Positions 6,374-6,512 of a DNA stretch of 6,512 nt are shown here, piece after piece (within the stretch, counting starts at the first letter, position 1; every line of letters begins with the position of its first letter). The notes below the pieces were generated by a model. The model saw only the letters and a list, made by a program, of their open reading frames with translations, did not search any database and was not told where the DNA came from. The position numbers and the translations under genes were made by a program. This DNA is from Phycisphaerales bacterium (GTDB taxonomy: Bacteria > Planctomycetota > Phycisphaerae > Phycisphaerales > SM1A02), in contig VERO01000137.1 in assembly GCA_018882625.1 (NCBI GenBank), forward strand, positions 1-6,512. The letters run 5' to 3'.

Positions 6374-6512
6374 GTCGAGGCCTGCCGCGTCGCGAGCGCA
6401 GCCGCCACGATGGCGTCAGCGGTCGCGAGATCGGGGTTGCGCTGCAGCGCTCGGTCCACCAGATCGCGCGCGTCGATGCGCGACTCGCCGAGCTGCACGA
6501 GCACCGCGGATG
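6370..6512 (-). CDS. C-terminal fragment of an unidentified protein, possibly TPR-like (5' end outside window)
   Basis: On the - strand a frame open from the window edge ends in a TGA at 6370-6372 that overlaps the manC start. It gives 46 residues. The stretch DLVDRALQRNPDLATADAI has the spacing and the NPD turn often seen at the junction of tetratricopeptide repeat helices, and the rest is helical and Ala-rich. I prefer this frame over the other open - strand frame because that one reads as Arg/Ser/Cys-rich sequence typical of a shadow. The ATGA junction with manC also supports it. Forty-six residues are too few to name a family; a TPR or other helical-repeat tail is only a suggestion. Confidence 0.6.
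   Translation of the reverse strand, partial: SAVLVQLGESRIDARDLVDRALQRNPDLATADAIVAAALATRQAST

Noticed and set aside
1..6512. Phage, transposon, CRISPR, toxin-antitoxin or defence system
   Set aside because: No transposase, integrase, repeat array, terminal repeat, tRNA or known defence motif is visible on either strand, and coding density and composition look uniform throughout.

Overview
The window is gene-dense, very GC-rich bacterial DNA. Eight protein genes fill almost all of it: two are cut by the window edges, and the largest gap is 84 bp. I see no RNA gene, insertion sequence, CRISPR array or phage gene. The organism is probably a high-GC free-living bacterium. The wording of several proteins, especially the RuvX N-terminus, the Zwf insertion and the membrane cassette, reminds me of Phycisphaerae-like Planctomycetes. 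That placement is recall-based and low confidence; no phylogenetic marker was compared.

The left part (1-2432, + strand) is a run of three membrane-protein genes of unknown function: the C-terminal end of a multi-helix protein, a 298-aa protein with one helix at each end and a large soluble domain between them, and a 384-aa protein with about seven helices. They are joined by two successive ATGA stop/start overlaps, so they are very likely co-translated and may form one membrane complex. This is the part of the window least explained by known biology.

The middle (2444-4753, + strand) holds zwf (glucose-6-phosphate dehydrogenase) and pgl (6-phosphogluconolactonase), the first two steps of the oxidative pentose phosphate (or Entner-Doudoroff) route, which make NADPH and 6-phosphogluconate. 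They follow the membrane genes with gaps of 11 and 18 bp, so all five + strand genes could share one transcript. The 6-phosphogluconolactonase has Asn where the family usually has Asp in its conserved DGH motif.

The right part (4796-6512, - strand) runs toward the first block. Reading in its own direction it has the 3' end of an unidentified gene resembling a TPR protein tail, then manC (mannose-1-phosphate guanylyltransferase, supplying GDP-mannose for glycans) with an ATGA overlap, then ruvX/yqgF (RNase H-fold nuclease for pre-16S rRNA processing or Holliday junctions) after an 84-bp gap. The two blocks converge on a 42-bp GC-rich spacer with short inverted repeats.
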